NCBI GenBank assembly: GCA_900314595.1
Contig: OMVW01000001.1
Location: 62,001 to 126,000 of the forward strand
Length of the DNA stretch: 64,000 bases
Direction: 5' to 3'
Origin: an uncultured Dialister sp.
Lineage (GTDB): Bacteria > Bacillota > Negativicutes > Veillonellales > Dialisteraceae
Shown: piece after piece, positions 52,595-60,630 of the stretch
Numbering within the stretch: the stretch's first letter is position 1
Layout: each line of letters starts with the position of its first letter
Notes under the pieces: model-generated
The model's input: only the letters and a program-made list of their open reading frames with translations
Told to the model about the DNA's origin: nothing
Databases searched by the model: none
Program-made: the position numbers and the translations under genes

Positions 52595-53347
52595 TTGGCA
52601 GATGAAAAAAAGATTATTTACGAAATTAAACATTTACAGAAATCTTTCGGAAAGGTAGAAGTCCTGAAGGATATAAGCATGCAGATAGAAAATGGTGAAG
52701 TATGCACCATTATTGGTCCTTCAGGTTCCGGGAAAAGTACATTGCTTCGCTGCCTGAATCTGCTTGAAAAGCCAACAGGTGGAGAGCTCTGGTTTGAAGG
52801 AAAGAAAGTCAATGAAAAGACGGATGTCAAAATGCTCCGAAGGGATGTAGGCATGGTTTTTCAGTCCTTCAATCTTTTCCCTATGTTTACGGCTCTTGAA
52901 AACGTTATGTATGCTCCAATCCACATAAAAAAACTTTCTCGTCCGCAGGCCAGGGAAGAAGCAATGGAATTGCTTAATCGTGTAGGGCTGGCAGACAGGG
53001 CTGATTATTATCCGGGGGAGCTTTCGGGGGGACAGCAGCAGCGTGTGGCTATAGCCCGTGCACTGGCCATGAAACCGAAAATGCTTCTTTTTGATGAGCC
53101 GACTTCGGCCCTTGATCCCGAACTGGTAGGAGATGTATTGACTGTTATGAAGGAAGTCGCTCTTGCAGGCATGACGATGGCCGTCGTTACTCATGAAATG
53201 CAGTTTGCTCACAGTGTATCCAACCATGTAGTTTTTATGGATAAAGGCTATATTGTGGAAGAAGGAAATCCTGGTGATATATTTACTCATCCAAAAGAAG
53301 AAAGGACGCAGTTGTTTCTGAAAAGACTGCTTCATGCTGATATTTAG
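52595..53347 (+). CDS. Polar amino acid ABC transporter ATP-binding protein (GlnQ/HisP family)
   Basis: 250 aa from a TTG start at 52595, 9 bases after GGGTG (52581-52585); no in-frame ATG lies closer. Walker A GPSGSGKST is at 41-49, signature LSGGQQQRVAIARAL, Walker B MLLFDEPTSALDPEL and the switch VVTHEMQFAHSVS. These match the family importing glutamine, cystine or other polar amino acids. The permease follows 15 bp downstream; no substrate-binding protein gene lies in the operon. Confidence 0.9.
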   Translation: MADEKKIIYEIKHLQKSFGKVEVLKDISMQIENGEVCTIIGPSGSGKSTLLRCLNLLEKPTGGELWFEGKKVNEKTDVKMLRRDVGMVFQSFNLFPMFTALENVMYAPIHIKKLSRPQAREEAMELLNRVGLADRADYYPGELSGGQQQRVAIARALAMKPKMLLFDEPTSALDPELVGDVLTVMKEVALAGMTMAVVTHEMQFAHSVSNHVVFMDKGYIVEEGNPGDIFTHPKEERTQLFLKRLLHADI

Positions 53348-53362
53348 GGAGATGATTCTTTT

Positions 53363-54055
53363 ATGGACATGGTTATAGATACTGCGGTCAAATATAATGC
53401 TATATTTATGGCAGGAGTTAAGATTACGATTATTATTTCTGTACTTTCCTGCTTCTTCGGTCTTCTTTTAGGAATTGTCCTGGCATTTATGAAAATATCA
53501 GGTATTAAAATACTTCAGGCAATTGCTGCAGTTTATGTGGAAGTCATTAGAGGGACTCCGGTGCTTGTCCAGATTTCACTGGTATTCTTCGGTCTTCCAT
53601 TTCTGGGAATCCATTTTCCCAGTTTTCAAATCATGGGTGTCGATTTTGAAAGGCTTTCTGCCGGTGTTCTTGCTCTGATTATCAATTCCGGTGCTTATGA
53701 ATGCGAAATTGTACGTTCCGGTATCCAATCGATTCCTAAGGGACAGCTGGAGGGGGCCATGTCCCTGGGGTTTTCAAAATGGGAATCCATGGTTCGTATC
53801 ATTATTCCCCAGGCAATCAGAAATATTTTACCGGTAATTGGTAATGAATTCGTTACTCTGATCAAGGAATCCTCTCAGGTTTCTGTCATCGGTATGGCCG
53901 ACCTGATGTATACGGCCACCACTATTCAGGGTATCAGTTTCCAACCATTTCCTCCGCTCGTTATCGTAGCACTTTATTACTTCATTATGACTTTCTTCGT
54001 ATCCATGTGTCTCCGCGTACTTGAAAGACATATGAAAGTGAAAAGCGTCAGATAA
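53363..54055 (+). CDS. Polar amino acid ABC transporter permease (HisM/GlnP family)
   Basis: 230 aa with about five membrane helices. VEVIRGTPVLVQISLVFFGL and the EAA loop GAMSLGFSKWESMVRIIIPQ identify the family; the loop contacts the ATPase. ALIINSGAYECEIVRSGIQS is the conserved central helix. It is co-transcribed with the ATPase gene and ends at a strong terminator. The missing binding protein must be encoded elsewhere or shared. Confidence 0.9.
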   Translation: MDMVIDTAVKYNAIFMAGVKITIIISVLSCFFGLLLGIVLAFMKISGIKILQAIAAVYVEVIRGTPVLVQISLVFFGLPFLGIHFPSFQIMGVDFERLSAGVLALIINSGAYECEIVRSGIQSIPKGQLEGAMSLGFSKWESMVRIIIPQAIRNILPVIGNEFVTLIKESSQVSVIGMADLMYTATTIQGISFQPFPPLVIVALYYFIMTFFVSMCLRVLERHMKVKSVR

Positions 54056-54057
54056 AT

Positions 54058-54091
54058 AAAAACAGGCTGAATCGGGTTCAGCCTGTTTTTA
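54058..54091 (+). terminator. Intrinsic terminator of the amino acid ABC operon
   Basis: AAAAACAGGCTGAA and TTCAGCCTGTTTTT form a 14-bp perfect stem around TCGGG. Confidence 0.9.
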
Positions 54092-54126
54092 TTTATCTGG
54101 GTGTCACCGGTATTAAAGCCTTGTAG

Positions 54127-54132
54127 TATAAT
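54127..54132 (+). promoter_or_regulatory. Possible -10 box of the unknown gene at 54171
   Basis: A perfect TATAAT lies 38 bp before the start; no -35 was recognised. Confidence 0.4.
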
Positions 54133-54170
54133 GGAAGGAAATGAGATTCCAGATGACAAAAGGAGTAAAT

Positions 54171-54692
54171 ATGTCTGAATATAATTTTGACAGGCTGGCC
54201 GGTGAAGCAGGAGTAGAAAACTGTTTCCATAACCGCGAAGACAAAACATTGACGCTGGAAGAGGCAGAAAAAATTATTCGGAATTTATCTGTCCGCTTTT
54301 CCATTACCGATAGTTACAAGGTAGAAGGGGGAGGTCAGTTTGATTATGTTTTCAAACTGGCGGAAAGAACCTGGGAAAGAACGGACTGGCGCAGGGGCGT
54401 TCCCGTGAAGACTGAAGGAAAATTGAACGAAGATGCGGTCAAGAAATTTATTGTCGATGCCGCTTTTGTCTACACTTTGAAACAGAAGCATTTTGTCACA
54501 AATACGAAATCACTGGAAATGAATACGGATCCCTATGAAAGGGAGAAATATGGTCCTATAAAAAGACTGACTCGCTGTGAGCTCCGAATGGGTGACCGTT
54601 TCTTCCGCTGGGTTCCGGAGTCTGACAGGGATTTACCATTTCCTGAGCTTTTTGATGCATTGCAGCTCCTTAGGAAATCCATCAGGAACTGA
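54171..54692 (+). CDS. Protein of unknown function
   Basis: 173 aa from ATG 54171 with AAAGGAG upstream; an in-frame ATG at 54141 lacks a ribosome binding site. I do not recognise the family. The protein is soluble, with no signal peptide or membrane segment. It is rich in charged residues, with a helical N-terminus (LTLEEAEKIIRNLSVRFSI), a central aromatic stretch (FKLAERTWERTDWRRG) and a C-terminal helix (FPELFDALQLLRKSI). It is monocistronic, between a terminator and the thrS leader. Confidence 0.6.
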   Translation: MSEYNFDRLAGEAGVENCFHNREDKTLTLEEAEKIIRNLSVRFSITDSYKVEGGGQFDYVFKLAERTWERTDWRRGVPVKTEGKLNEDAVKKFIVDAAFVYTLKQKHFVTNTKSLEMNTDPYEREKYGPIKRLTRCELRMGDRFFRWVPESDRDLPFPELFDALQLLRKSIRN

Positions 54693-54816
54693 TGAATTAC
54701 GTGTTGGAGAAACTGAATCATAATTTTAGAGACCGGTTTTCATTTTAAGTGTTTAGTATGCAGATAAAACCCAATAATGGTTATCTCGAAGTTTTTGCGA
54801 TTTCCTTGAGGATTAC

Positions 54817-54845
54817 TTGACAAAATGATTTAATGGCGATATAGT
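54817..54845 (+). promoter_or_regulatory. Promoter of thrS
   Basis: Perfect TTGACA (54817-54822) and TATAGT (54840-54845) with a 17 bp spacer, at the head of the T-box leader. Confidence 0.8.
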
Positions 54846-54849
54846 TATT

Positions 54850-55072
54850 CTGTAAATGCAATGAGGAAGACATGACATTTCCGGTTGTCTTATCAGAGAG
54901 CCTGCGTTTGGTGCGAGCAGGAAGTTCATTGGTAATGTTACCACTTCAGAGCAGGAAGATAGAAATCTTTCCGGGCAGCTTACGTTAGCAGCTGATGAGT
55001 AAAGCGTATGCTTTAATTTGGGTGGAACCGCGGAATTGAACTTTCGTCCCTTAGTGGGACGGAAGTTTTTTT
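54850..55072 (+). promoter_or_regulatory. T-box riboswitch controlling thrS
   Basis: The conserved T-box sequence GGTGGAACCGCGG (55021-55033) is followed by a terminator (AACTTTCGTCCC 55039-55050 with GGGACGGAAGTT 55056-55067, then T). Upstream, stem I elements are seen: ATGAGGAAGA near 54860, AGAGAGCC, a GGTGCGA apical loop and CTTCAGAGC. The specifier is most likely ACC (54940-54942), a threonine codon, just before ACTTCAGAG. Uncharged tRNA-Thr would stabilise the antiterminator and switch thrS on. Confidence 0.92.
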
Positions 55073-55141
55073 ATTCGATTGATTTCTCCTTAGACTGGTC
55101 CCAGCAGTTGGAGAAAACAGTATTTAGAAAGGAAGATTCTT

Positions 55142-57049
55142 ATGATTACAATCAAATTGAAAGATGGTAAGGAAAAGCAGTTTGAGAAAGCTGTACCCCT
55201 TTTTGAGGCTGCTAAGGAAATTTCCAACAGCCTTGGCAGAGATGCTCTGGTAGCTGAGGTAAACGGCAAGCTTACAGATTTGCGTGATCCAATTAGCGAT
55301 GGCAGCTTCGTTGAATTCTTTACCAAAGAAGATAAGCAGGGACTTTTTACATTAAGACACACTGCTTCCCATGTTATGGCTCAGGCTATCCAGCACTTGT
55401 TCCCCAGAACAAAATTTGCTATCGGTCCGGCTATTGATGATGGATTCTATTATGACCTGGAATCTGACCATGTTTTCAGCCAGGATGATTTTGCTGCTAT
55501 CGAGCAGGAAATGGCTAAAATTGCTAAAGCCAATATTCCTCTGACTAAGAAAGTAGTCAGCCGTGCAGAAGCTTTAAAATTCTTCCAGGAAAAGGGCCAG
55601 GACTATAAAGTCATGCTTATTAACGATCTTCCGGAAGACGCACAGATTTCCCTTTACGAACAGGGCGACTTTACCGATCTCTGCGCCGGTCCTCATATGA
55701 GATCGACTGGAAAAGTTAAAGTTTTCAAACTGATGTCTGTAGCAGGCGCTTATTGGCGTGGTGATTCAAACAACCAGATGCTCCAGCGTATCTATGCTAC
55801 CGCTTTCTTCAAGAAAGAAGATCTCGAACATTTCCTCTTTGTCAGAAGCGAAGCTGAAAAGAGGGATCACAGAAAACTTGGCAAACAGCTGGATCTCTTC
55901 TCCTTCCATGAAGAAGGTCCGGGATTCCCGTTCTTCCATCCAAAGGGAATGATTCTTAGAAACCAGCTCATGGATTATGAAAGAGAACTGTTCAAGGAAT
56001 TCGGTTATGTGGAAATCATGACACCGGTCATCCTTTCCAAGAAACTCTGGGTACAGTCCGGTCACTGGGATCATTACAAAGAAAATATGTATTTTACCAA
56101 GATCGATGATGAAGATTATGCTATTAAGCCGATGAACTGCCCCGGCGGAATCCTTTATTTCAAGACACAGCATCGTTCCTATCGTGATCTTCCGATGAGG
56201 GTCGGCGAATTTGGTCTCGTTCATCGCCATGAACTGAAGGGTGCCCTTCATGGACTTTTCCGTGTACGCTGCTTCACCCAGGATGATGCCCACATTTTTA
56301 TGACTCAGGATCAGATGAAGGATGAAGTCATCAAATGTATGTCCATGTACCAGAAAATGTACGGCGTATTCGGCCTTGATTATCATGTAGAACTCTCCAC
56401 ACGTCCTGAAAATTCCATGGGCAGCGATGAATTATGGGAAATTTCCACCAACGCTCTCCGTGAAGCTATTGAAAAAACCGGCGTACCTTACCAGATTAAT
56501 GAAGGTGATGGCGCATTCTATGGCCCGAAACTGGACTTCCATGTTCAGGATTCCCTTGGTCGTACATGGCAGTGTGGCACCATCCAGATGGATATGCAGC
56601 TGCCGGAACGGTTTGATGTCAACTATATCGGCGAGGATGGTGAAAAACATCGTGCTGTTATGCTTCACCGGGCAGGCTATGGTTCTCTGGAAAGGTTTAT
56701 CGGCATCCTGATTGAACACTTTGGCGGTGCATTCCCGGTATGGATTTCCCCGGTACAGGTCAAAGTTATTCCAGTTACCGAAAAACATCTGGATTATGCA
56801 AAAGCAGTTGCGTCGGCTATGTCTGAATCCAATATCCGCGTTGAAGTGGAAGATGCAAATGAAACCCTGGGTTATAAGATCCGCAAGGCTCAGATGGAAA
56901 AGGTTCCTTATATGATTATTGTTGGTGATAAGGAAGTCAAGAGTCGGACCGTAGCTATCAGAAGCCGCAAAGATGGTGATATGGGTTCCATGCCGCTGCC
57001 GATGTTTGTGGCTAACCTTATTCGTGAAATCAAGAGCAGGGAATATTAA
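55142..57049 (+). CDS. thrS: Threonyl-tRNA synthetase
   Basis: 635 aa, the bacterial length. An N-terminal TGS domain (about 1-60) is followed by the editing domain with HTASH (His73, His77) and the class II catalytic core: motif 2 with RVGEFGLVHRHELKGALHG, the zinc ligand Cys in MNCPGG and motif 3 GYGSLERFIGILIEHFGG. The C-terminal anticodon-binding domain starts near FPVWISPVQVKVIP. It charges tRNA-Thr and hydrolyses Ser-tRNA-Thr. It sits downstream of a T-box and is followed 1 bp later by a HutP-family gene. Confidence 0.97.
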   Translation: MITIKLKDGKEKQFEKAVPLFEAAKEISNSLGRDALVAEVNGKLTDLRDPISDGSFVEFFTKEDKQGLFTLRHTASHVMAQAIQHLFPRTKFAIGPAIDDGFYYDLESDHVFSQDDFAAIEQEMAKIAKANIPLTKKVVSRAEALKFFQEKGQDYKVMLINDLPEDAQISLYEQGDFTDLCAGPHMRSTGKVKVFKLMSVAGAYWRGDSNNQMLQRIYATAFFKKEDLEHFLFVRSEAEKRDHRKLGKQLDLFSFHEEGPGFPFFHPKGMILRNQLMDYERELFKEFGYVEIMTPVILSKKLWVQSGHWDHYKENMYFTKIDDEDYAIKPMNCPGGILYFKTQHRSYRDLPMRVGEFGLVHRHELKGALHGLFRVRCFTQDDAHIFMTQDQMKDEVIKCMSMYQKMYGVFGLDYHVELSTRPENSMGSDELWEISTNALREAIEKTGVPYQINEGDGAFYGPKLDFHVQDSLGRTWQCGTIQMDMQLPERFDVNYIGEDGEKHRAVMLHRAGYGSLERFIGILIEHFGGAFPVWISPVQVKVIPVTEKHLDYAKAVASAMSESNIRVEVEDANETLGYKIRKAQMEKVPYMIIVGDKEVKSRTVAIRSRKDGDMGSMPLPMFVANLIREIKSREY

Positions 57050-57050
57050 T

Positions 57051-57485
57051 ATGCAGAGGGAATTTCAGAGTGCCGATGTAGCCAGGGCTGCTGTTCGTAT
57101 GGCACTGTCAGAAACCAGGGCGGATGAAAATGAGCTGCGCAGTCAGCTTGCAGCGCAGGGAATCCGTGCTGTGGCTGTAAACTTTGGGGGAAAGTTTACC
57201 GATATTCTGCCCAAAATCTTTGAATCAGCCATCGTGGCTGCCCAGAGACAGCATGTTATTTCTGATACCCATGTAGGAGATGGCTCAGTGCTGGGCGCTA
57301 TGGAATCCGCAATTGAACAGATTAAGCTCATGGCCATTGGAATGAATGTGGGAGGCAAGATCGGTATCGCCCGTTGGAATGAACATCTCTGCGTAGCTAT
57401 ATTCGTTGGAGTAGGAGTTCTTCATTTCAATGAAGTAACTCTTGGGATGGCTCATAGAGTATTAAGAAATGACTTGACAAATTAA
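57051..57485 (+). CDS. HutP-family protein
   Basis: 144 aa from ATG 57051. The C-terminal two thirds match the HutP family: DTHVGDGSVLGAMESAIEQI, then GMNVGGKIGIARWNEHLCVA and GVLHFNEVTLGMAHRVL. B. subtilis HutP is an RNA-binding antiterminator that needs L-histidine and Mg2+ to act on the hut operon. The His residues in QRQH, DTHVG and AHR are candidates for a metal site. No hut genes are present; it lies between thrS and the infC leader, so any RNA target here is unknown. The start is 1 bp after thrS, with a weak CAGGG ribosome binding site. Confidence 0.82.
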   Translation: MQREFQSADVARAAVRMALSETRADENELRSQLAAQGIRAVAVNFGGKFTDILPKIFESAIVAAQRQHVISDTHVGDGSVLGAMESAIEQIKLMAIGMNVGGKIGIARWNEHLCVAIFVGVGVLHFNEVTLGMAHRVLRNDLTN

Positions 57486-57502
57486 TATCATTGATGTAAT
57501 AT
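57474..57502 (+). promoter_or_regulatory. Promoter of infC-rpmI-rplT
   Basis: Perfect TTGACA (57474-57479) and TAATAT (57497-57502) with a 17 bp spacer; it overlaps the last codons of the HutP-family gene. Confidence 0.8.
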
Positions 57503-57509
57503 ATTTCTT

Positions 57510-57614
57510 GTGATTCATTGCAAGCAGAAGTCATCCGCTTCTCACCTTACAAGGCGAAAGCTACTAAGGTTTACGTATGGACTTGGAGCGGACGGCGTAT
57601 GCTGTCCGCTTTTT
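57510..57614 (+). promoter_or_regulatory. infC-rpmI-rplT leader with attenuator (L20-leader type)
   Basis: The leader of about 140 nt ends in a terminator hairpin, AGCGGAC (57587-57593) with GTCCGCT (57604-57610), followed by five T. Upstream pairings such as GAAG/CTTC near 57527-57540 and the ACCTTAC...CTACTAAGGTTTACG block resemble the leader through which ribosomal protein L20 represses this operon in Firmicutes by premature termination. That mechanism is assigned by position and terminator, not by a covariance model. Confidence 0.7.
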
Positions 57615-57648
57615 ACTTGCAATAGTTTCTTTTTCGGAGGTGAAAAGA

Positions 57649-58158
57649 ATAGGTAAGGAACTCAGTATCAATGAACAGATTCGTGCCAGAGAAGTGCGTG
57701 TCGTCAGCGATACAAATGAACAACTGGGGATCATGACTCTTCACGAAGCGATTCGAATTGCGGAAGAAAAAGGACTTGATCTCGTCGAGGTGGCACCCAA
57801 TGGTCGTCCGCCGGTATGCCGTATCATGAATTATGGCAAGTACAGATACGAACAGCAGAAACGTGATAAGGAAGCCAAGAAGAAACAGAAGGTATTTCAG
57901 ATTAAGGAAGTCAAGCTTCGTCCGAATATTGAAGACCACGACTTCTTTGTCAAGCTGAAAAATGCCCAGCGTTTTCTGGGTGATGGCAACAAAGTGAAAG
58001 TGACCATCATGTTCCGGGGCAGAGAAATGACCCACCCTGAACTGGGACAGGAAGTTCTCGATCGTTTTGCAAAAGAGCTCGGTGACTCCATTGTTCGCGA
58101 AAAACCACCGAAATTAGAAGGACGCAATATGACCATGGTCATTGCGCCAAAAGCATAA
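57649..58158 (+). CDS. infC: Translation initiation factor IF-3
   Basis: 169 aa starting at ATA 57649. GGAGGTGA (57636-57643) is 5 bases upstream; the only ATG or GTG in frame nearby are a GTG inside that ribosome binding site and an ATG inside the attenuator. Non-AUG starts (AUU in E. coli and B. subtilis) are known for infC, where IF3 rejects its own start codon as autoregulation. Two domains: N-terminal LSINEQIRAREVRVVSDTNE and VAPNGRPPVCRIMNYGKYRY, linker rich in Lys, C-terminal KEVKLRPNIEDHDFFVKL and FRGREMTHPELG. IF3 dissociates subunits and checks initiator tRNA pairing. Confidence 0.95.
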   Translation: MGKELSINEQIRAREVRVVSDTNEQLGIMTLHEAIRIAEEKGLDLVEVAPNGRPPVCRIMNYGKYRYEQQKRDKEAKKKQKVFQIKEVKLRPNIEDHDFFVKLKNAQRFLGDGNKVKVTIMFRGREMTHPELGQEVLDRFAKELGDSIVREKPPKLEGRNMTMVIAPKA

Positions 58159-58174
58159 AAAAGGAGAGATTGTC

Positions 58175-58372
58175 ATGCCGAAAATGAAAACCCGTCGCGC
58201 TGCGGCAAAGCGTTTTACCGAAACAGGTTCTGGTCAGTTCAAAAGAAATAAAGCCTTCAAGAGCCATATTCTTGAAAAGAAGTCCCCAAAGAGAAAGAGA
58301 AACTTCAGAAAAGCAGCACTGGTTTCCAAATCTGATTACAAACGCGTAGCAAGACTGCTGCCAAACGGCTAA
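58175..58372 (+). CDS. rpmI: 50S ribosomal protein L35
   Basis: 65 aa from ATG 58175 with AAGGAG upstream. The sequence PKMKTRRAAAKRFTETGSGQ and the basic centre HILEKKSPKRKRNFRKAA are typical of L35. It lies between infC and rplT in the conserved operon, 16 bp after infC. Confidence 0.97.
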   Translation: MPKMKTRRAAAKRFTETGSGQFKRNKAFKSHILEKKSPKRKRNFRKAALVSKSDYKRVARLLPNG

Positions 58373-58390
58373 TAAGGAGGATTTTTAAGA

Positions 58391-58741
58391 ATGGCTAGAG
58401 TAAAAACAGGCGTTACCGCTCATGCAAGACATAAGAAGATTCTGAAACTCGCTAAGGGTTACAGGGGTGCTCGTCATACCCAGTTCAGAAAGGCAAATGA
58501 ACTGGTTATGAAGGCTCTCTACTATGCAAGAAGAGATCGCAGATCCAAGAAGAGAGAATTCCGTAAGCTCTGGATTGTCCGCATCAATGCAGCTGCTCGT
58601 CAGAATGGACTGACCTACAGCAGACTGATTGCAGGTCTGGCTAAAGCAGGCATTGAAGTTAACCGCAAGATGCTTTCCGAACTCGCTATCAGCGATCCGG
58701 CAGGCTTCACCAAAATTTGCGAAGCTGCAAAGAATGCTTAA
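58391..58741 (+). CDS. rplT: 50S ribosomal protein L20
   Basis: 116 aa. VKTGVTAHARHKKILKLAKG and RGARHTQFRKANE form the basic N-terminal extension that enters 23S rRNA; the globular end is FRKLWIVRINAAARQNGLTY. L20 is needed early in 50S assembly and in Firmicutes represses infC-rpmI-rplT through the leader. AAGGAGG precedes the start. Confidence 0.98.
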   Translation: MARVKTGVTAHARHKKILKLAKGYRGARHTQFRKANELVMKALYYARRDRRSKKREFRKLWIVRINAAARQNGLTYSRLIAGLAKAGIEVNRKMLSELAISDPAGFTKICEAAKNA

Positions 58742-58748
58742 TGAAATT

Positions 58749-58779
58749 AAGACCGGCTCCCATAGGGGGCCGGTCTTTT
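58749..58779 (+). terminator. Intrinsic terminator of infC-rpmI-rplT
   Basis: AAGACCGGCTCCC and GGGGGCCGGTCTT form a 13-bp stem with one G-U pair and a 3-nt loop, followed by T. Confidence 0.88.
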
Positions 58780-58821
58780 AGTGCCCGGAGCAGGAGCGAA
58801 TGATTCGTTTCATGAAATATT

Positions 58822-58867
58822 AAAATCAGCTGCCCGGAAAATAAAATCTTCCAGGCAGCTGATTTTT
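58822..58867 (-). terminator. Terminator of fba
   Basis: AAAATCAGCTGCC pairs with GGCAGCTGATTTT around an A/T-rich inner hairpin (GGAA/TTCC). T-rich tracts on both sides make it usable from both directions. Confidence 0.82.
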
Positions 58868-58882
58868 GGCTTATCTTTAAAA

Positions 58883-59815
58883 TTAAATGGTATGAGCAGA
58901 GCCTACTACGGCTTCAATTTTGTGCATGACCATCTGTTTGACGGCTTCTCTTGCCGGTTTCAAATAATTGCGGGGATCAAAATTGGAAGGATCTTTGTAA
59001 AGCGCTTCACGAATGGCGCTCGTCATAGCTAGACGTATATCTGTATCGATATTGATTTTGCATACGGCCATGGTTGCTGCTTTTCTCAGCATATCTTCAG
59101 GTACACCTTTCGAGCCTTCGATTTTCCCACCGAATTCATTGCACTTTTCAACAAATTCAGGAATAACGGTAGAGGCGCCATGGAGTACGATTGGATATCC
59201 GGGGAGCAGTTTGCCTACCTTTTCCAGTCTTTCATAATCAAGATAGGGGTCGCCTTTGTATTTATAAGCGCCATGACTTGTGCCAATGGCGATGGCCAGA
59301 GAATCACAACCGGTTTTTTCAACAAATTCTGCCGCTTCTTCCGGATCTGTGAAAATGGCGTCCTTTGCATCAACGCTAACCATATCTTCTACACCTGCAA
59401 GACGGCCAAGTTCTGCCTCTACAACTACACCCTTATCATGAGCATATTCTACAATCTGCCTGGTAACCTTTACGTTTTCTTCAAAAGGATGCTTTGAGCC
59501 GTCATACATAACGGAAGTAAATCCACCATCGATGCACGCTTTGCAGATTTCAAAAGATGAACCATGATCCAGATGCAGGCAGGTAGGGATTTCAGGATAA
59601 TCCTGGATGGCAATTTTAACGAGGCCTACAATATATTCCTGACCGGCGTATTTTCTTGCTCCTTCGGATGCCTGAAGAATGACAGGGGATTCCTCAGCCT
59701 TGGCAGCTTCCATGATTCCCTGTATAATTTCCATATTATTGACGTTGAAAGCGCCAATGGCATAATGACCTTCATAGGCCTTCTTAAACATTTCAGTAGT
59801 TCCAACAAGCGGCAT
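58883..59815 (-). CDS. fba: Fructose-bisphosphate aldolase, class II
   Basis: 310 aa from the second ATG (59815), 7 bases after AAGGAAGG; the first ATG (59821) abuts that ribosome binding site. Zinc ligands and active site are seen in CLHLDHGSSFEICK, VVVEAELGRLAGVED, AIGTSHGAYK and IVLHGAST, with the Schiff-base Lys of class I absent. It cleaves fructose 1,6-bisphosphate in glycolysis and also runs in reverse. It is monocistronic and faces the rplT operon. Confidence 0.95.
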   Translation of the reverse strand: MPLVGTTEMFKKAYEGHYAIGAFNVNNMEIIQGIMEAAKAEESPVILQASEGARKYAGQEYIVGLVKIAIQDYPEIPTCLHLDHGSSFEICKACIDGGFTSVMYDGSKHPFEENVKVTRQIVEYAHDKGVVVEAELGRLAGVEDMVSVDAKDAIFTDPEEAAEFVEKTGCDSLAIAIGTSHGAYKYKGDPYLDYERLEKVGKLLPGYPIVLHGASTVIPEFVEKCNEFGGKIEGSKGVPEDMLRKAATMAVCKINIDTDIRLAMTSAIREALYKDPSNFDPRNYLKPAREAVKQMVMHKIEAVVGSAHTI

Positions 59816-60128
59816 AGTCATACCTTCCTTTCATAGAAACTTATTTATTATATATGTATATTTTTTACAATACACATTTAATCATATTTATTATACTTGA
59901 ACAAAATTCATATTTCCACCGTATTTTTTATGTGATAAGACAATAAGTCTACGTAATTAATTGTAAGCGGCTGAATGCAAATAGGTTCTATACTTTCTAA
60001 AATAGAAAATTTATTTTTTCAACTTTTATTTAAAGGCGGCTATTTTTATCAGTATATGGTAAAATGATAAGGTGTAATAATTAGGGAAATAGCTAATTAT
60101 ATTTTGATGACTGTAGCAGGAGGAAACT
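59816..60128. other. AT-rich divergent gap between fba and yajQ
   Basis: 313 bp with no gene. It must hold the fba promoter; one candidate -10 (TATAAT read on the - strand, 59895-59890) has no clear -35. The yajQ promoter is at its right end. No riboswitch or repeat was recognised. Confidence 0.5.
60057..60065 (+). promoter_or_regulatory. Extended -10 promoter of yajQ and cbi genes
   Basis: TGGTAAAAT lies 63 bp before yajQ. If the operon runs through, this promoter would also serve cbiDETFG; no cobalamin riboswitch was recognised in the leader. Confidence 0.45.
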
Positions 60129-60620
60129 ATGGCAAAAGATTATTCTTTCGATGTAGTATGCCGTACCAATCTTCAGGAGGCTGCAAATGCAGTGAATCAG
60201 GCATCCAGAGAAATAGGAACCCGGTACGATTTCAAGGGAAGCAAGAGTTCCGTTGTTCTTGAAGATGGAAAAATAACCCTGATAGGGGATGATGATTTCA
60301 AACTTCGTCTGGTCCGGGATATTTTGAATACGAAACTGGTAAAGCGTGGTATTTCCTTAAAAAACATAAAGGAGCTGAAAAAAGAGGCGGCTGCGGGGGG
60401 CACTGTGCGTCAGGTACTTGAACTGCAGAACGGTATTTCTTCTGAAATGGCCAAGGATATTGTTAAGCGCGTGAAAGCATCAAAAATCAAGGTTTCAGCA
60501 AAGATTAACGGGGATGAGGTTAGGGTTAGCGGGAAAGATAAAGATGATTTACAAGCTTGTATTGCGTTCCTGAAACAGCAGGATTTAAGTGTAGAGCTTC
60601 AGTTTGTTAATTACAGATAA
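60129..60620 (+). CDS. yajQ: YajQ family nucleotide-binding protein
   Basis: 163 aa, the family length. YSFDVVCRTNLQEAANAVNQ at the start, RYDFKGSKSSV and the final LQACIAFLKQQDLSVELQFVN-type end (only the last residues NYR differ) identify YajQ. Some homologues bind cyclic di-GMP and others bind tRNA; function here is not established. AGGAGG precedes the ATG. It is 10 bp before cbiD, a neighbourhood probably due to co-transcription rather than function. Confidence 0.92.
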   Translation: MAKDYSFDVVCRTNLQEAANAVNQASREIGTRYDFKGSKSSVVLEDGKITLIGDDDFKLRLVRDILNTKLVKRGISLKNIKELKKEAAAGGTVRQVLELQNGISSEMAKDIVKRVKASKIKVSAKINGDEVRVSGKDKDDLQACIAFLKQQDLSVELQFVNYR

Positions 60621-60630
60621 AAGGATGTCC

